Of a stretch of 38,323 nucleotides of DNA, positions 18,524 through 25,194 are shown one piece after another. Origin of the DNA: Acidimicrobiaceae bacterium. Its GTDB lineage: Bacteria > Actinomycetota > Acidimicrobiia > Acidimicrobiales > RAAP-2. Both the position numbers and the translations under genes were made by a program. The notes beneath the pieces are model-generated. The model saw only the letters and a list, made by a program, of their open reading frames with translations. It did not search any database and had not been told where the DNA came from. Position 1 is the first letter of the stretch; the number at the start of each line of letters is the position of its first letter. The stretch spans positions 1 to 38,323 of the forward strand of contig CANGPS010000014.1 in assembly GCA_947456245.1 (NCBI GenBank). The letters are read 5' to 3'.

Positions 18524-19396
18524 TCAGCCCCTCCAGATGCTTCGTCGGGCCTTGAGCATCTCGAAGACCTCCTCTTGGATGAGCTCTCGGACCCGCTCGG
18601 ACTGCTCGAGGACGAGCGACCGGGGGTAGCGCTCGAGGCCGGGCTCCACGTCGAAGGTGATGGGCTCGAGGACGGAGATCTTCATCTTGACCGGGAAGGG
18701 CAGGACGATGCCGAGCGGGCCCATGGTCAGCAGGTTGGCGGTGACGGGGAAGTACGGGGTGCCGAGGACCTTGGCCATGGCCGGGAGGCGGAACAGGATC
18801 GGCATCGCCTCCTCGGAGCCGACGACGGCCAGGGGGATGATCGGCGTCCCGGTGCGCATGGCGATCTCGATGAAGCCTCCGCGGCCGAAGCGCCGCAGGT
18901 GATAGCGGTCGGCGAAGGCCTTCGACGGCCCCTTCGTGCCCTCGGGGAACACGAGGGCGAGCTGGCCCTGGTCGCGGAGCAGGCGCTCGGCGTTCTCCGG
19001 ACGGGCGGCAACCCCGCCGGAGCGGGACCACATCGTGCCGATGAAGGGGACCGAGCGGAAGAAGTAGTCGGCGAGGCCGTAGACCGGCCGGTCGAGCTGC
19101 GACTCGATGCCGTGCATGATCACGGGGGCGTCCGACGGGACGGCACCGGCATGGTTGGCCACGAGGAGCGCCCCGCCCTCGGTCGGGATCCGCTCGAAGT
19201 TCTCCCACTCGACCCGGAACCACTTCGAGTAGATCGGGTCGTAGACGGTTCGGATGACCTGGCGGACCCGCTCGGAGCGCCCCCACTCGTCGACGTCGGA
19301 CCGTCGGGGCTCGTAGACGGGCTCCTCGGTCGGGGAGGGCAGCGGCACGATCATGTTCGAGCGCTCCGAGGTCTGGGTGAGGCGGGGCTCCTCCAT
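18524..19396 (-). CDS. 1-acyl-glycerol-phosphate-acyltransferase-like protein (PlsC family, Rv0502-like)
   Basis: A 290-residue PlsC-type acyltransferase. The catalytic NHAGAVPSD (81-89) gives the HxxxxxD form with His82 and Asp89 instead of the usual HxxxxD spacing, as seen in the diacylglycerol-acyltransferase-like branch. FPEGTKGPSK (150-159) is the substrate-binding EGT motif, and TPIIPLAVVGSEE follows. No clear membrane span, so it is probably peripheral. Acyl donor and acceptor are unknown. The ATG at 19396 is supported by TAGGAT 6 nt upstream (19403-19408), a leaderless pattern. It is the first gene of a two-gene operon with the SDR; the same pair exists in Mycobacterium (Rv0501/Rv0502). 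Confidence 0.88.
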   Translation of the reverse strand: MEEPRLTQTSERSNMIVPLPSPTEEPVYEPRRSDVDEWGRSERVRQVIRTVYDPIYSKWFRVEWENFERIPTEGGALLVANHAGAVPSDAPVIMHGIESQLDRPVYGLADYFFRSVPFIGTMWSRSGGVAARPENAERLLRDQGQLALVFPEGTKGPSKAFADRYHLRRFGRGGFIEIAMRTGTPIIPLAVVGSEEAMPILFRLPAMAKVLGTPYFPVTANLLTMGPLGIVLPFPVKMKISVLEPITFDVEPGLERYPRSLVLEQSERVRELIQEEVFEMLKARRSIWRG

Positions 19397-19408
19397 GGGC
19401 CGATCCTA
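19397..19408 (-). promoter_or_regulatory. Leaderless promoter -10 box of the acyltransferase gene
   Basis: On the minus strand TAGGAT (19408-19403) is followed by 6 nt and then the ATG at 19396. No ribosome binding site is present. Confidence 0.55.
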
Positions 19409-19427
19409 CCGGGCGTGGCCGGGGCCC

Positions 19428-19444
19428 CCCGGGTCGACCCCGGG
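19428..19444 (-). terminator. Possible terminator hairpin after the GT2 gene
   Basis: CCCGGG (19428-19433) can pair with CCCGGG (19439-19444) around a 5-nt loop. It lies 11 nt beyond the GT2 stop on the minus strand and before the acyltransferase promoter. No T tract. It also contains the palindrome GGGTCGACCC, so other roles are possible. Confidence 0.35.
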
Positions 19445-19455
19445 TCTGTCGGGGA

Positions 19456-20421
19456 TCAGCCTCCGGCGGCCACCACCGTCCCTGTCACGAGGTCGGAGAC
19501 CTCGACGTCCCGTGGGGTCCCGCCGAGCCGTGCGACGAGCCGCTCGGGGCGTCCATCAGCATCGTCGGCGAGTGGTGCGAGCAGGCACAGCGACCCGTCG
19601 GCGCCGATCAGGACGGGTGCGGCGGCGAGCGGTGTTGCACGGACCGCCTCGGCGAGCGCGGCGAGGTCGTCGCTCGCGACGTGGTCGACGCCGGGGATAG
19701 TCGCGAGGTGCGCAGAGCGGAGGCGGGCCGCGAGGAGGTCTCGCAACATCACGACGGAGTCGTGCGCCAGCCGCACGTGGCTCCCTCCGACGTCGCTCCA
19801 GCTCACCGGGACCTCGGCGACGTCCCAGCCGAGGAGCCGGGCCCGGCTGAGCATCTCGACGTCGAAGGCGAAGCCGTCGATTCCGGTGAGCGCGAACAGC
19901 ACCTTGGCGTGTGGGGTCGACATGGCCTTGAATCCGCACTGCGTGTCACGGAGCTCGACGGCGCTCACGGCCCGCACGATGCGGTTGAAGGTCCGGCCGG
20001 CCCGGGTGCGCAGCCAGCTGCCGTAGTCGATGTGGCCCTGGACCGTCCGTGAGCCGACGGCGACCGGGGCGTGATCGAGGGCGGCGACCAGGGTGGGGAT
20101 CTGCCGGGGGTCGATGGCCATGTCGGCGTCGGTGAAGATCAGGCGCCCCGTCGTCGTGGCCGCCACGCCGGCGCGCACTGCTGCACCCTTGCCGCGGTTG
20201 CGAGGCTGGACGATCACCTCGCCATGGGGAAGGTCGGCAACGAGTCCGGCCGCCACCGACGCCGTGTCGTCGGTGCTCCCGTCATCGACGTAGAGCAGTC
20301 GCAGGTCGTCGAAGTCGACGCGACCCTCGCTCGCGGCGCGCTCGAGGCGTGCGAACCCGGTGGCGAGGCGCTCGCCTTCGTTGTAGGCAGGGACGATCAG
20401 CGTCGTGGACGGCACGGACAC
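19456..20421 (-). CDS. Family 2 glycosyltransferase, polyprenyl-phosphate mannose/glucose synthase type
   Basis: A 321-residue protein. The GT2 domain (about 6-232) resembles dolichyl-phosphate beta-glucosyl- and mannosyltransferases: VPAYNEGERL, VDDGSTDDT (45-53), QPRNRGKGAAVRAG, the metal-binding TDADM (97-101), and RDTQCGFKAM. It probably moves a sugar from UDP- or GDP-sugar to a polyprenyl phosphate for use outside the membrane. Unlike most such enzymes it has no C-terminal membrane spans; instead about 90 soluble residues (233-321) follow, for which I recognise no family. The GTG at 20421 is the first start. The gene is divergent from tRNA-Leu and 59 nt upstream of the acyltransferase gene. 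Confidence 0.87.
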   Translation of the reverse strand: MSVPSTTLIVPAYNEGERLATGFARLERAASEGRVDFDDLRLLYVDDGSTDDTASVAAGLVADLPHGEVIVQPRNRGKGAAVRAGVAATTTGRLIFTDADMAIDPRQIPTLVAALDHAPVAVGSRTVQGHIDYGSWLRTRAGRTFNRIVRAVSAVELRDTQCGFKAMSTPHAKVLFALTGIDGFAFDVEMLSRARLLGWDVAEVPVSWSDVGGSHVRLAHDSVVMLRDLLAARLRSAHLATIPGVDHVASDDLAALAEAVRATPLAAAPVLIGADGSLCLLAPLADDADGRPERLVARLGGTPRDVEVSDLVTGTVVAAGG

Positions 20422-20513
20422 GGGTCCACTCTCTCACGCTGAGCAGCGGGGCTGGCTCCACGGCACGACTGCACGGCGCGGCGATCCGGCCCACGGCCTG
20501 GCCACCGTCGCTG

Positions 20514-20542
20514 TTGACCATCGCAGCCCGGGTTCCTATGGT
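20514..20542 (+). promoter_or_regulatory. Promoter of tRNA-Leu
   Basis: TTGACC (-35, 20514-20519) and TATGGT (-10, 20537-20542) are separated by exactly 17 nt. The mature tRNA begins 11 nt after the -10, so the 5' leader is only a few nucleotides. This is the best sigma70-type promoter in the window. Confidence 0.75.
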
Positions 20543-20553
20543 CGTCACGGCAC

Positions 20554-20627
20554 GGGGACGTGGCCCAATTGGCAGAGGCAGGACGCTTAAACCGTCCGAG
20601 ATGAGGGTTCGAGTCCCTCCGTCCCCA
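20554..20627 (+). tRNA. tRNA with UAA (Leu) anticodon but class I variable loop
   Basis: A complete cloverleaf of 74 nt. Acceptor GGGGACG (20554-20560) pairs fully with CGTCCCC (20620-20626); discriminator A is followed by CCG, so CCA is not encoded. The anticodon stem GGACG/CGTCC is perfect, with loop CTTAAAC and anticodon TAA at 20588-20590, reading UUA (Leu). The T arm GAGGG-TTCGAGT-CCCTC is perfect. The D arm GCCCAATTGGCAGAGGC follows the tRNA-Leu layout (three pairs, GG placement). The variable region is only GAGAT, 5 nt, whereas bacterial tRNA-Leu normally has a long variable arm. It has its own strong promoter and no damage, so it is probably expressed. Confidence 0.88.
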
Positions 20628-20657
20628 CCGCTTCGACGGGGTGGTCATGGGGTCCCA

Positions 20658-20683
20658 GCGACCCGCCGGATGGCGGGGGTCGC
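20658..20683 (+). terminator. Probable terminator after tRNA-Leu
   Basis: GCGACC (20658-20663) pairs with GGTCGC (20678-20683), and inside it CGCC (20664-20667) pairs with GGCG (20672-20675) around a GGAT loop, with a 2-nt bulge. It lies 30 nt after the tRNA and 10 nt before the next promoter box. No T tract. Confidence 0.5.
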
Positions 20684-20692
20684 TCCACCCTG

Positions 20693-20706
20693 TAGATTCA
20701 TACGCC
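20693..20706 (+). promoter_or_regulatory. Leaderless promoter -10 box of the membrane-anchored protein gene
   Basis: TAGATT at 20693-20698 lies 8 nt before the GTG at 20707, with no ribosome binding site. It fixes the start of the following gene. Confidence 0.6.
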
Positions 20707-21495
20707 GTGGCACAGAGCCAAAGCGGAAAATGGGTTGCTCGGGTGGCGTCGACCGGTGGCGGTCGCACCTACCAGAAGCAAAGGCCGACCAACTTCTACG
20801 CGGCCCTCGCCGTGATCGTGGTGCTGGGCCTGCTGTCCATCGTGTTCGCTCGCCACCAGTACCAGTCGGGCTCTGCGACGACGACCACGGTCGCCGTCAC
20901 CCCGGCGGTCAACACCACGACCTTCGCTGGGCTCTCCATCGCGGCGTGCGGCACGGTCGAGCCGACGCTGGCGGTGCAGGCGGGCCAGGCGGGCTCGCTC
21001 ACGGCCCAGGCTGACGGGGTCATCAAGGTGGCACCGACCGCAGCCGCCCAGGCCGGCGACAACTCGAACGTCACCGCCTTCGCCAAGTCTTACAAGGGCC
21101 TGACCGTGACCTCGTCGAAGCTGGTGGTCCCGGCCAACGGGTCGAACGCCGGCCTGAGTTACGCCAATGGGGCGACCTGCCCGGCTGGCACGCCCGACGC
21201 CGGGAAGAAGGGCGTCGTGAGCATCACGCGCTGGACCAACTTCGCCGACAAGAAGCCCCTGGTCACCACCGATCCCTCCAAGGTCAAGCTCTCGGAGAAC
21301 GCCCTCGTCACCATCTCGTTCGCCCCCAAGGGCGCCAAGGTGAGCAAGCCACCGGCGACGACGGTCCAGGCCATGATCGCCGCCAAGACCAAGCAGGCGG
21401 CGGCGGCATCGACCACGACGACGGTCCCGGTGAGCACCACCTTGCCGGTCACGACGACGACCTCGGCGTCGACGACCACCACGACGAAGAAGTAG
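20707..21495 (+). CDS. Membrane-anchored extracytoplasmic protein of unknown function
   Basis: A 262-residue protein: a basic cytoplasmic N-terminus (about 1-28), one membrane segment (about 30-47, YAALAVIVVLGLLSIVF), an exported domain (about 70-215), and a Thr-rich low-complexity tail ending in TTTTTKK. Two cysteines in the exported domain (AACGTVEP and GATCPAG) could form a disulphide. I do not recognise the domain. The GTG at 20707 is set by the TAGATT box. It ends 5 nt before the sugar-1-phosphate nucleotidyltransferase gene, so it is the first gene of an operon with it and galE. A role in surface glycan assembly is plausible but unproven. Confidence 0.75.
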   Translation: MAQSQSGKWVARVASTGGGRTYQKQRPTNFYAALAVIVVLGLLSIVFARHQYQSGSATTTTVAVTPAVNTTTFAGLSIAACGTVEPTLAVQAGQAGSLTAQADGVIKVAPTAAAQAGDNSNVTAFAKSYKGLTVTSSKLVVPANGSNAGLSYANGATCPAGTPDAGKKGVVSITRWTNFADKKPLVTTDPSKVKLSENALVTISFAPKGAKVSKPPATTVQAMIAAKTKQAAAASTTTTVPVSTTLPVTTTTSASTTTTTKK

Positions 21496-21500
21496 CTGCC

Positions 21501-22523
21501 GTGAAGGCCGTCATCCTGGTCGGGGGAGAGGGCACGAGGCTTCGACCCCTGACCCTGACCGCACCAAAGCAGATGCTCCCGATCATGGGTGCCACGATGC
21601 TCGAGCGGGTGATGGCCCAGCTGGCCTCCCATGGCGTCGACGAGGCGGTGCTGTCCCTCGGCTACCTGCCGGATCGGTTCCTCGAGGCCTATCCGGACGG
21701 CGAGTGCGCCGGGGTGGCGCTGCACTACGCCGTCGAGCCCGAGCCGCTCGACACCGCCGGGGCGGTGCGCTTCGCCGCCGAGGAGCTCGGCGTGACCGAC
21801 ACCTTCCTCGTGGTCAACGGCGACGTGCTGACCGACCTCGACGTCACCGCCCTAGTGGCGTTCCATCGCCAGCACGGCGCCGAGGGCACGGTGGCGCTCA
21901 CACCGGTCGAGGACCCGTCCCGCTTCGGGGTCGTGCCGACGGACGATGACGGTCGGGTGATCGCCTTCGTCGAGAAGCCTCCGGCCGACGAGGCGCCGAC
22001 GAACATGATCAATGCCGGCACCTATGTCTTCGAGCCGGCGTTCCTCGACCGGGTGCCGCTCGGTGAGCGCGTGTCGATCGAGCGGGCGACCTTCCCGGCG
22101 ATGGTGGCCGACGGCGTCCTCTTCGCGATGTCCGATGACGCCTACTGGCTCGACACCGGCACCCCGCAGGCCTACATCGAGGCCCACACCGACATCCTCG
22201 ACGGGGTGCGCACACCCTCCTTCGAGGTGGTCGGCAGGGTCGGCGACTCCGTCCGGATCCCCGGCTCGACGGTGGCGGACGACGCGGTCGTCCGGCGCAG
22301 CGTCGTGGACGCCGGGTGCGTGGTGGAGCCTGGGGCGACCGTGGTCGACTCGGTCTTGCTCCCCGGATCGATCGTCCGCTCGGGTGCGACGGTCAACGGT
22401 TCCATCCTCGGCCCGGGCGCCGTCGTGGAGGCCGGCGCCACCTTGCTGCCCACCTGCGTCATCGGTGCGGGGGCCAGCGTGGTGGCGGGTGCGACCCTGA
22501 CCGATGAGAGGCTGCCCTCCTGA
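21501..22523 (+). CDS. Sugar-1-phosphate nucleotidyltransferase, probably mannose-1-phosphate guanylyltransferase
   Basis: A 340-residue nucleotidyltransferase. The signature VILVGGEGTRLRPLTLTAPKQMLPI (split here as GGEGTRLRPLT and PKQMLPI) is at 5-29, followed by DTAGAVRFA, the metal site VNGDVLTD near 110, VEKPP, and INAGTYVFEP. The C-terminal third (about 245-335) is a left-handed beta helix of hexapeptides (VEPGATVVDSVLLPGSIV). This matches actinobacterial ManB/ManC-type enzymes (Rv3264c-like) that make GDP-mannose, but glucose-1-phosphate enzymes look alike and specificity is inferred from context (GDP-deoxyhexose reductase and F420 genes nearby). The GTG start is 5 nt after the previous stop; the stop overlaps galE by 1 nt. 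Confidence 0.85.
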   Translation: MKAVILVGGEGTRLRPLTLTAPKQMLPIMGATMLERVMAQLASHGVDEAVLSLGYLPDRFLEAYPDGECAGVALHYAVEPEPLDTAGAVRFAAEELGVTDTFLVVNGDVLTDLDVTALVAFHRQHGAEGTVALTPVEDPSRFGVVPTDDDGRVIAFVEKPPADEAPTNMINAGTYVFEPAFLDRVPLGERVSIERATFPAMVADGVLFAMSDDAYWLDTGTPQAYIEAHTDILDGVRTPSFEVVGRVGDSVRIPGSTVADDAVVRRSVVDAGCVVEPGATVVDSVLLPGSIVRSGATVNGSILGPGAVVEAGATLLPTCVIGAGASVVAGATLTDERLPS

Positions 22524-23485
22524 TGCGCTGCCTCGTCACGGGCGGGGCGGGCTTCATCGGCAGCCTCACCGCAGAGCGGCTGCTCGAGCGGGGCGATGAG
22601 GTCATCGTCCTCGATGACCTCTCCACCGGCCATCGAGAGGTGGTCCCCACTGGTGCGACGTTGATCGAGGCGTCGGTCGGCGACCAGGCCGCCGTTCGTG
22701 CCCTGCTCGCCGACCTCGCCCCCGACGCCTGCATCCACTTCGCCGGACTGATCGCGGCGGGTGAGTCGATGTCCGAGCCCGGCCGGTACTTCGAGGCGAA
22801 CGTGGGAGAGTCTCTTGCACTGCTCGAGGAGCTGATCCGGGCCGGCGTCGACCAGGTCGTCTTCTCCTCCTCCGCGGCGGTCTATGGCGAACCGCTCGGC
22901 ACTCCCATGAGCGAGGACCACCAGACGATCCCGACCAGCGTCTATGGGGCGACCAAGCTCCAGGTCGAGCATGCGCTCGAGTGGATGAGCCGCCAAGGAG
23001 CGCTCCGGTACGCCGCGCTCCGGTACTTCAACGCCGCTGGCGGCTCCGAGGGGCATCGTGAGGACCACGCGGTCGAGACGCACCTGATCCCGCTCGCCCT
23101 CTCAGCCCTCGCTGGCCAGCGGCCGGCGCTGCAGATCTTCGGGACCGACTACCCGACCCCGGACGGCACGTGCATCCGCGACTACATCCACGTCGAGGAC
23201 CTCGCGGCGGCGCACCTCGCAGCACTCGACCACCTGGCGGCGGGCGGCGCCTCCTTGGTGGCCAACCTCGGCACGGGTCACGGCTACTCGGTGCGCGAGG
23301 TGCTCTCCGCCATCGAGACGGTCGTGGGACGGCCAGTCCCGGCCGAGGAGGCGCCACGTCGCCCCGGAGATCCTGCAGAGCTCGTCGCCAGCTCGGCTCG
23401 CGCCCACGAGGTGCTGGGGTGGACGCCCACCCGGAGCAGCCTTGGCGACATCATCGCTGACGCCTGGCAGGCGTTCTCCGCCTGA
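22523..23485 (+). CDS. galE: UDP-glucose 4-epimerase
   Basis: Interconverts UDP-glucose and UDP-galactose. The 320-residue extended SDR has an intact active site: VTGGAGFIGS (4-13) binds NAD, DDLSTGH follows, SSSAAVYG (about 115) gives the Ser, and YGATK (about 140-144) the Tyr and Lys. YFNAAG, typical of GalE, and the RDYIHVEDLAAAHL segment are present. The ATG overlaps the stop of the nucleotidyltransferase gene by 1 nt, so they are coupled. It supplies UDP-galactose or a related sugar for the glycosyltransferases nearby. It faces cofE with 24 bp between the stops and no clear terminator there. Confidence 0.93.
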   Translation: MRCLVTGGAGFIGSLTAERLLERGDEVIVLDDLSTGHREVVPTGATLIEASVGDQAAVRALLADLAPDACIHFAGLIAAGESMSEPGRYFEANVGESLALLEELIRAGVDQVVFSSSAAVYGEPLGTPMSEDHQTIPTSVYGATKLQVEHALEWMSRQGALRYAALRYFNAAGGSEGHREDHAVETHLIPLALSALAGQRPALQIFGTDYPTPDGTCIRDYIHVEDLAAAHLAALDHLAAGGASLVANLGTGHGYSVREVLSAIETVVGRPVPAEEAPRRPGDPAELVASSARAHEVLGWTPTRSSLGDIIADAWQAFSA

Positions 23486-23509
23486 CCACCGACGTCGGCG
23501 GGAGCGGAC

Positions 23510-24238
23510 CTAGCGGAACAGGTCGTCGTTGGGGCCCCTGACGACGTCGGACGTCACGGATCCATCGCCCAGCCACTCAGCCGGGCACCCCCTCACGATG
23601 GCGGCGGGGAACCCGGTCGCCTTGCCCATGACCAGGTCGGCGGCCCCGGCGATCTCGTCGACCAGGCACACCGTCGTGGCCTCGAGCACGCGACCGTTGG
23701 CGTCCATGGTGCCGCGCAGGTCGAGCACGGGGATGATGCCAGCCGAGCCGATGGCCACGTCGGTGACCCCCTGGCGCCACACGCGGCCGAAGGTGTCCGA
23801 CACGATGACGCCGACCTCGACGCCGAGGTGACGGCGCAGGTCCGCCCGGATGCGCCGAGCCGATCGATCGGGGTCCACCGGCAGGAGGGCGGCTGTGCCG
23901 TCGTCGACGTTCGACAGGTCGATGCCGGCGTTGGCGCAGATGAACCCGTGCGTGGTCTCCGTGATGAGCAGCGTGCCGCGCCGGCGCAGGACGCGGACGG
24001 ACTCTGCCTCGATCAGGGCGGTCTTGGCGGCTTCGTCGGCGTGGTCGAGGGCGACGATGCGACCTTCGGCCTTGGAGACGACCTTCTGGGTGACGACGAG
24101 CACGTCGCCGGATCGAAGGGCACCATCGCCGGCCGAGTCCCCGAGGCAACCGGCGAGGTCGGCGGCCAGGTCATCGCCGGGCGAGACCTCCCCGAGCCCC
24201 CGGACCGGGATGACGCTGAGCGATCCGGGCTCAGCCAT
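23510..24238 (-). CDS. cofE: Coenzyme F420:L-glutamate ligase, stand-alone
   Basis: Adds glutamates to F420-0 to make the tail of the redox cofactor F420. The protein has 242 residues: VIPVRGLGEVSPGDDLA near the start, VVTQKVVSKAEGRI, ETTHGFICANAGIDLSNV (metal and GTP site), and SDTFGRVWRQGVTDVAIG with the conserved SDTFGR motif. In Mycobacterium FbiB the same domain is fused to a C-terminal FMN/nitroreductase domain of about 200 residues that reduces dehydro-F420; here that domain is absent. The ATG at 24238 overlaps the cofD stop by 8 nt; the frame extends upstream but that part is the shadow of cofD. Confidence 0.93.
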   Translation of the reverse strand: MAEPGSLSVIPVRGLGEVSPGDDLAADLAGCLGDSAGDGALRSGDVLVVTQKVVSKAEGRIVALDHADEAAKTALIEAESVRVLRRRGTLLITETTHGFICANAGIDLSNVDDGTAALLPVDPDRSARRIRADLRRHLGVEVGVIVSDTFGRVWRQGVTDVAIGSAGIIPVLDLRGTMDANGRVLEATTVCLVDEIAGAADLVMGKATGFPAAIVRGCPAEWLGDGSVTSDVVRGPNDDLFR

Positions 24239-25151
24239 CGAGCACCACGCGAGCCAGGTTGGCGGCACGCTCGGGCGTGTCCATGAGGGTCTCGGTGACC
24301 AAGCAGCGCATCCCGGCGGCCTCGACGGCGGGGCTCCACGACGCATCGACGACGTCGATGACCAGGGTGCCGGCGATCTCCGCGTAGCTTCGGGCGACCC
24401 CTTCGGCGGTGGCGCCGTGACCGATCTCGTCGAGGAGGCGGTCTGCGGGGCCCTTGATGGCCCGACCGCCGATCAGCGGGGAGACGGCGACGACGTCCCG
24501 GCGACGCTCGGACAGGACATCTGCGATGCCCGGGATGGCGAGGATGGGGGCGATGGAGATCAGCGGGTTCGACGGGCTGATCACGATGCGGTCAGCTTCG
24601 GCGAGAGCGGCGAGGACGCCTGGACCGGGCGTGGCGGCCTCGGCTCCGGTGAAGCCCACCGCCGTGACCGCCACGTCGTGGTGGTGACGGACGAAGTACT
24701 CCTGGAAGCTGAGGGTCCCGTGCTCGGAAGTGGTGAACGTGGTCGCCATCTGGTCCTCGGTGGCAGGCAGCAGCGCGATGGCGACGCCCATGTGGGCGAG
24801 GAGCTCGACGGTCACCTCGCTGAGCGAGGCACCGTCGGCGAGGCGTTGGGTCCGATAGAGGTGGGTGGCGAGGTCGCGGTCCCCGAGGCTGAACCAAGCC
24901 TCGCCTCCGAGGGCGTTGAGCTCCTGCATGACCCGCCAGGTCTCCCCGGTGAGCCCCCAGCCCGTCTCGGTGTTGTTCAGACCCGCAAGCGTGTAGGTGA
25001 TGGTGTCGAGGTCGGGGCAGATGCGCAGTCCATGGAGCGTGAGGTCGTCGCCGACGTTCACGATCCCGACCAGCTCCTCGCCAGGCACCTGCGAGCTCAG
25101 TGCCGCCAGCATCCGGGCAGCGCCCACGCCTCCGCACAGAACAGCGATCAC
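24231..25151 (-). CDS. cofD: 2-phospho-L-lactate / phosphoenolpyruvate transferase for F420 synthesis
   Basis: Joins the guanylated 2-phospho-lactate or phosphoenolpyruvate moiety to Fo, giving (dehydro)F420-0; called FbiA in Actinobacteria. The 306 residues show the N-terminal CGGVGAARML (6-15), VNVGDDLTLHGLRICPDLDT (Fo site), GETWRVMQEL, WFSLGDRDLATHLYRT, and SPSNPLISIAPIL with the phosphate-binding region. The length is normal. The GTG at 25151 is set by TAACCT 6 nt upstream, a leaderless pattern. cofD-cofE are one operon. It is divergent from the acyl-CoA ligase operon with 43 bp between starts. Confidence 0.94.
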   Translation of the reverse strand: MIAVLCGGVGAARMLAALSSQVPGEELVGIVNVGDDLTLHGLRICPDLDTITYTLAGLNNTETGWGLTGETWRVMQELNALGGEAWFSLGDRDLATHLYRTQRLADGASLSEVTVELLAHMGVAIALLPATEDQMATTFTTSEHGTLSFQEYFVRHHHDVAVTAVGFTGAEAATPGPGVLAALAEADRIVISPSNPLISIAPILAIPGIADVLSERRRDVVAVSPLIGGRAIKGPADRLLDEIGHGATAEGVARSYAEIAGTLVIDVVDASWSPAVEAAGMRCLVTETLMDTPERAANLARVVLDG

Positions 25152-25194
25152 GGGCAGAGGTTAGGCGGAGGCGGCGTCGCTAGCATCGGTGCCC
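25152..25194. promoter_or_regulatory. Divergent leaderless promoter pair (cofD / acyl-CoA ligase)
   Basis: Leftward TAACCT occupies 25158-25163 (AGGTTA on the plus strand), 6 nt before the cofD GTG. Rightward TAGCAT occupies 25181-25186, 8 nt before the ligase ATG. The boxes are 17 nt apart, so each lies where the -35 of the other would be. This is the same layout as at 3866-3908. Confidence 0.6.

Noticed and set aside
19431-19440. Palindrome GGGTCGACCC as a regulator site
   Set aside because: Short GC-rich palindromes are frequent at this base composition; a weak terminator role is as likely.
18167-20026. 619-codon plus-strand open frame across the SDR, acyltransferase and GT2 genes
   Set aside because: It crosses three well supported minus-strand genes and has shadow composition.
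20554-20627. Pseudo-tRNA explanation for the UAA tRNA
   Set aside because: All four stems pair well (acceptor, anticodon and T stems perfectly) and the promoter is excellent, so a decayed gene is unlikely.
23486-23509. Terminator between galE and cofE
   Set aside because: No stem of useful length is visible in the 24 bp between the stops.
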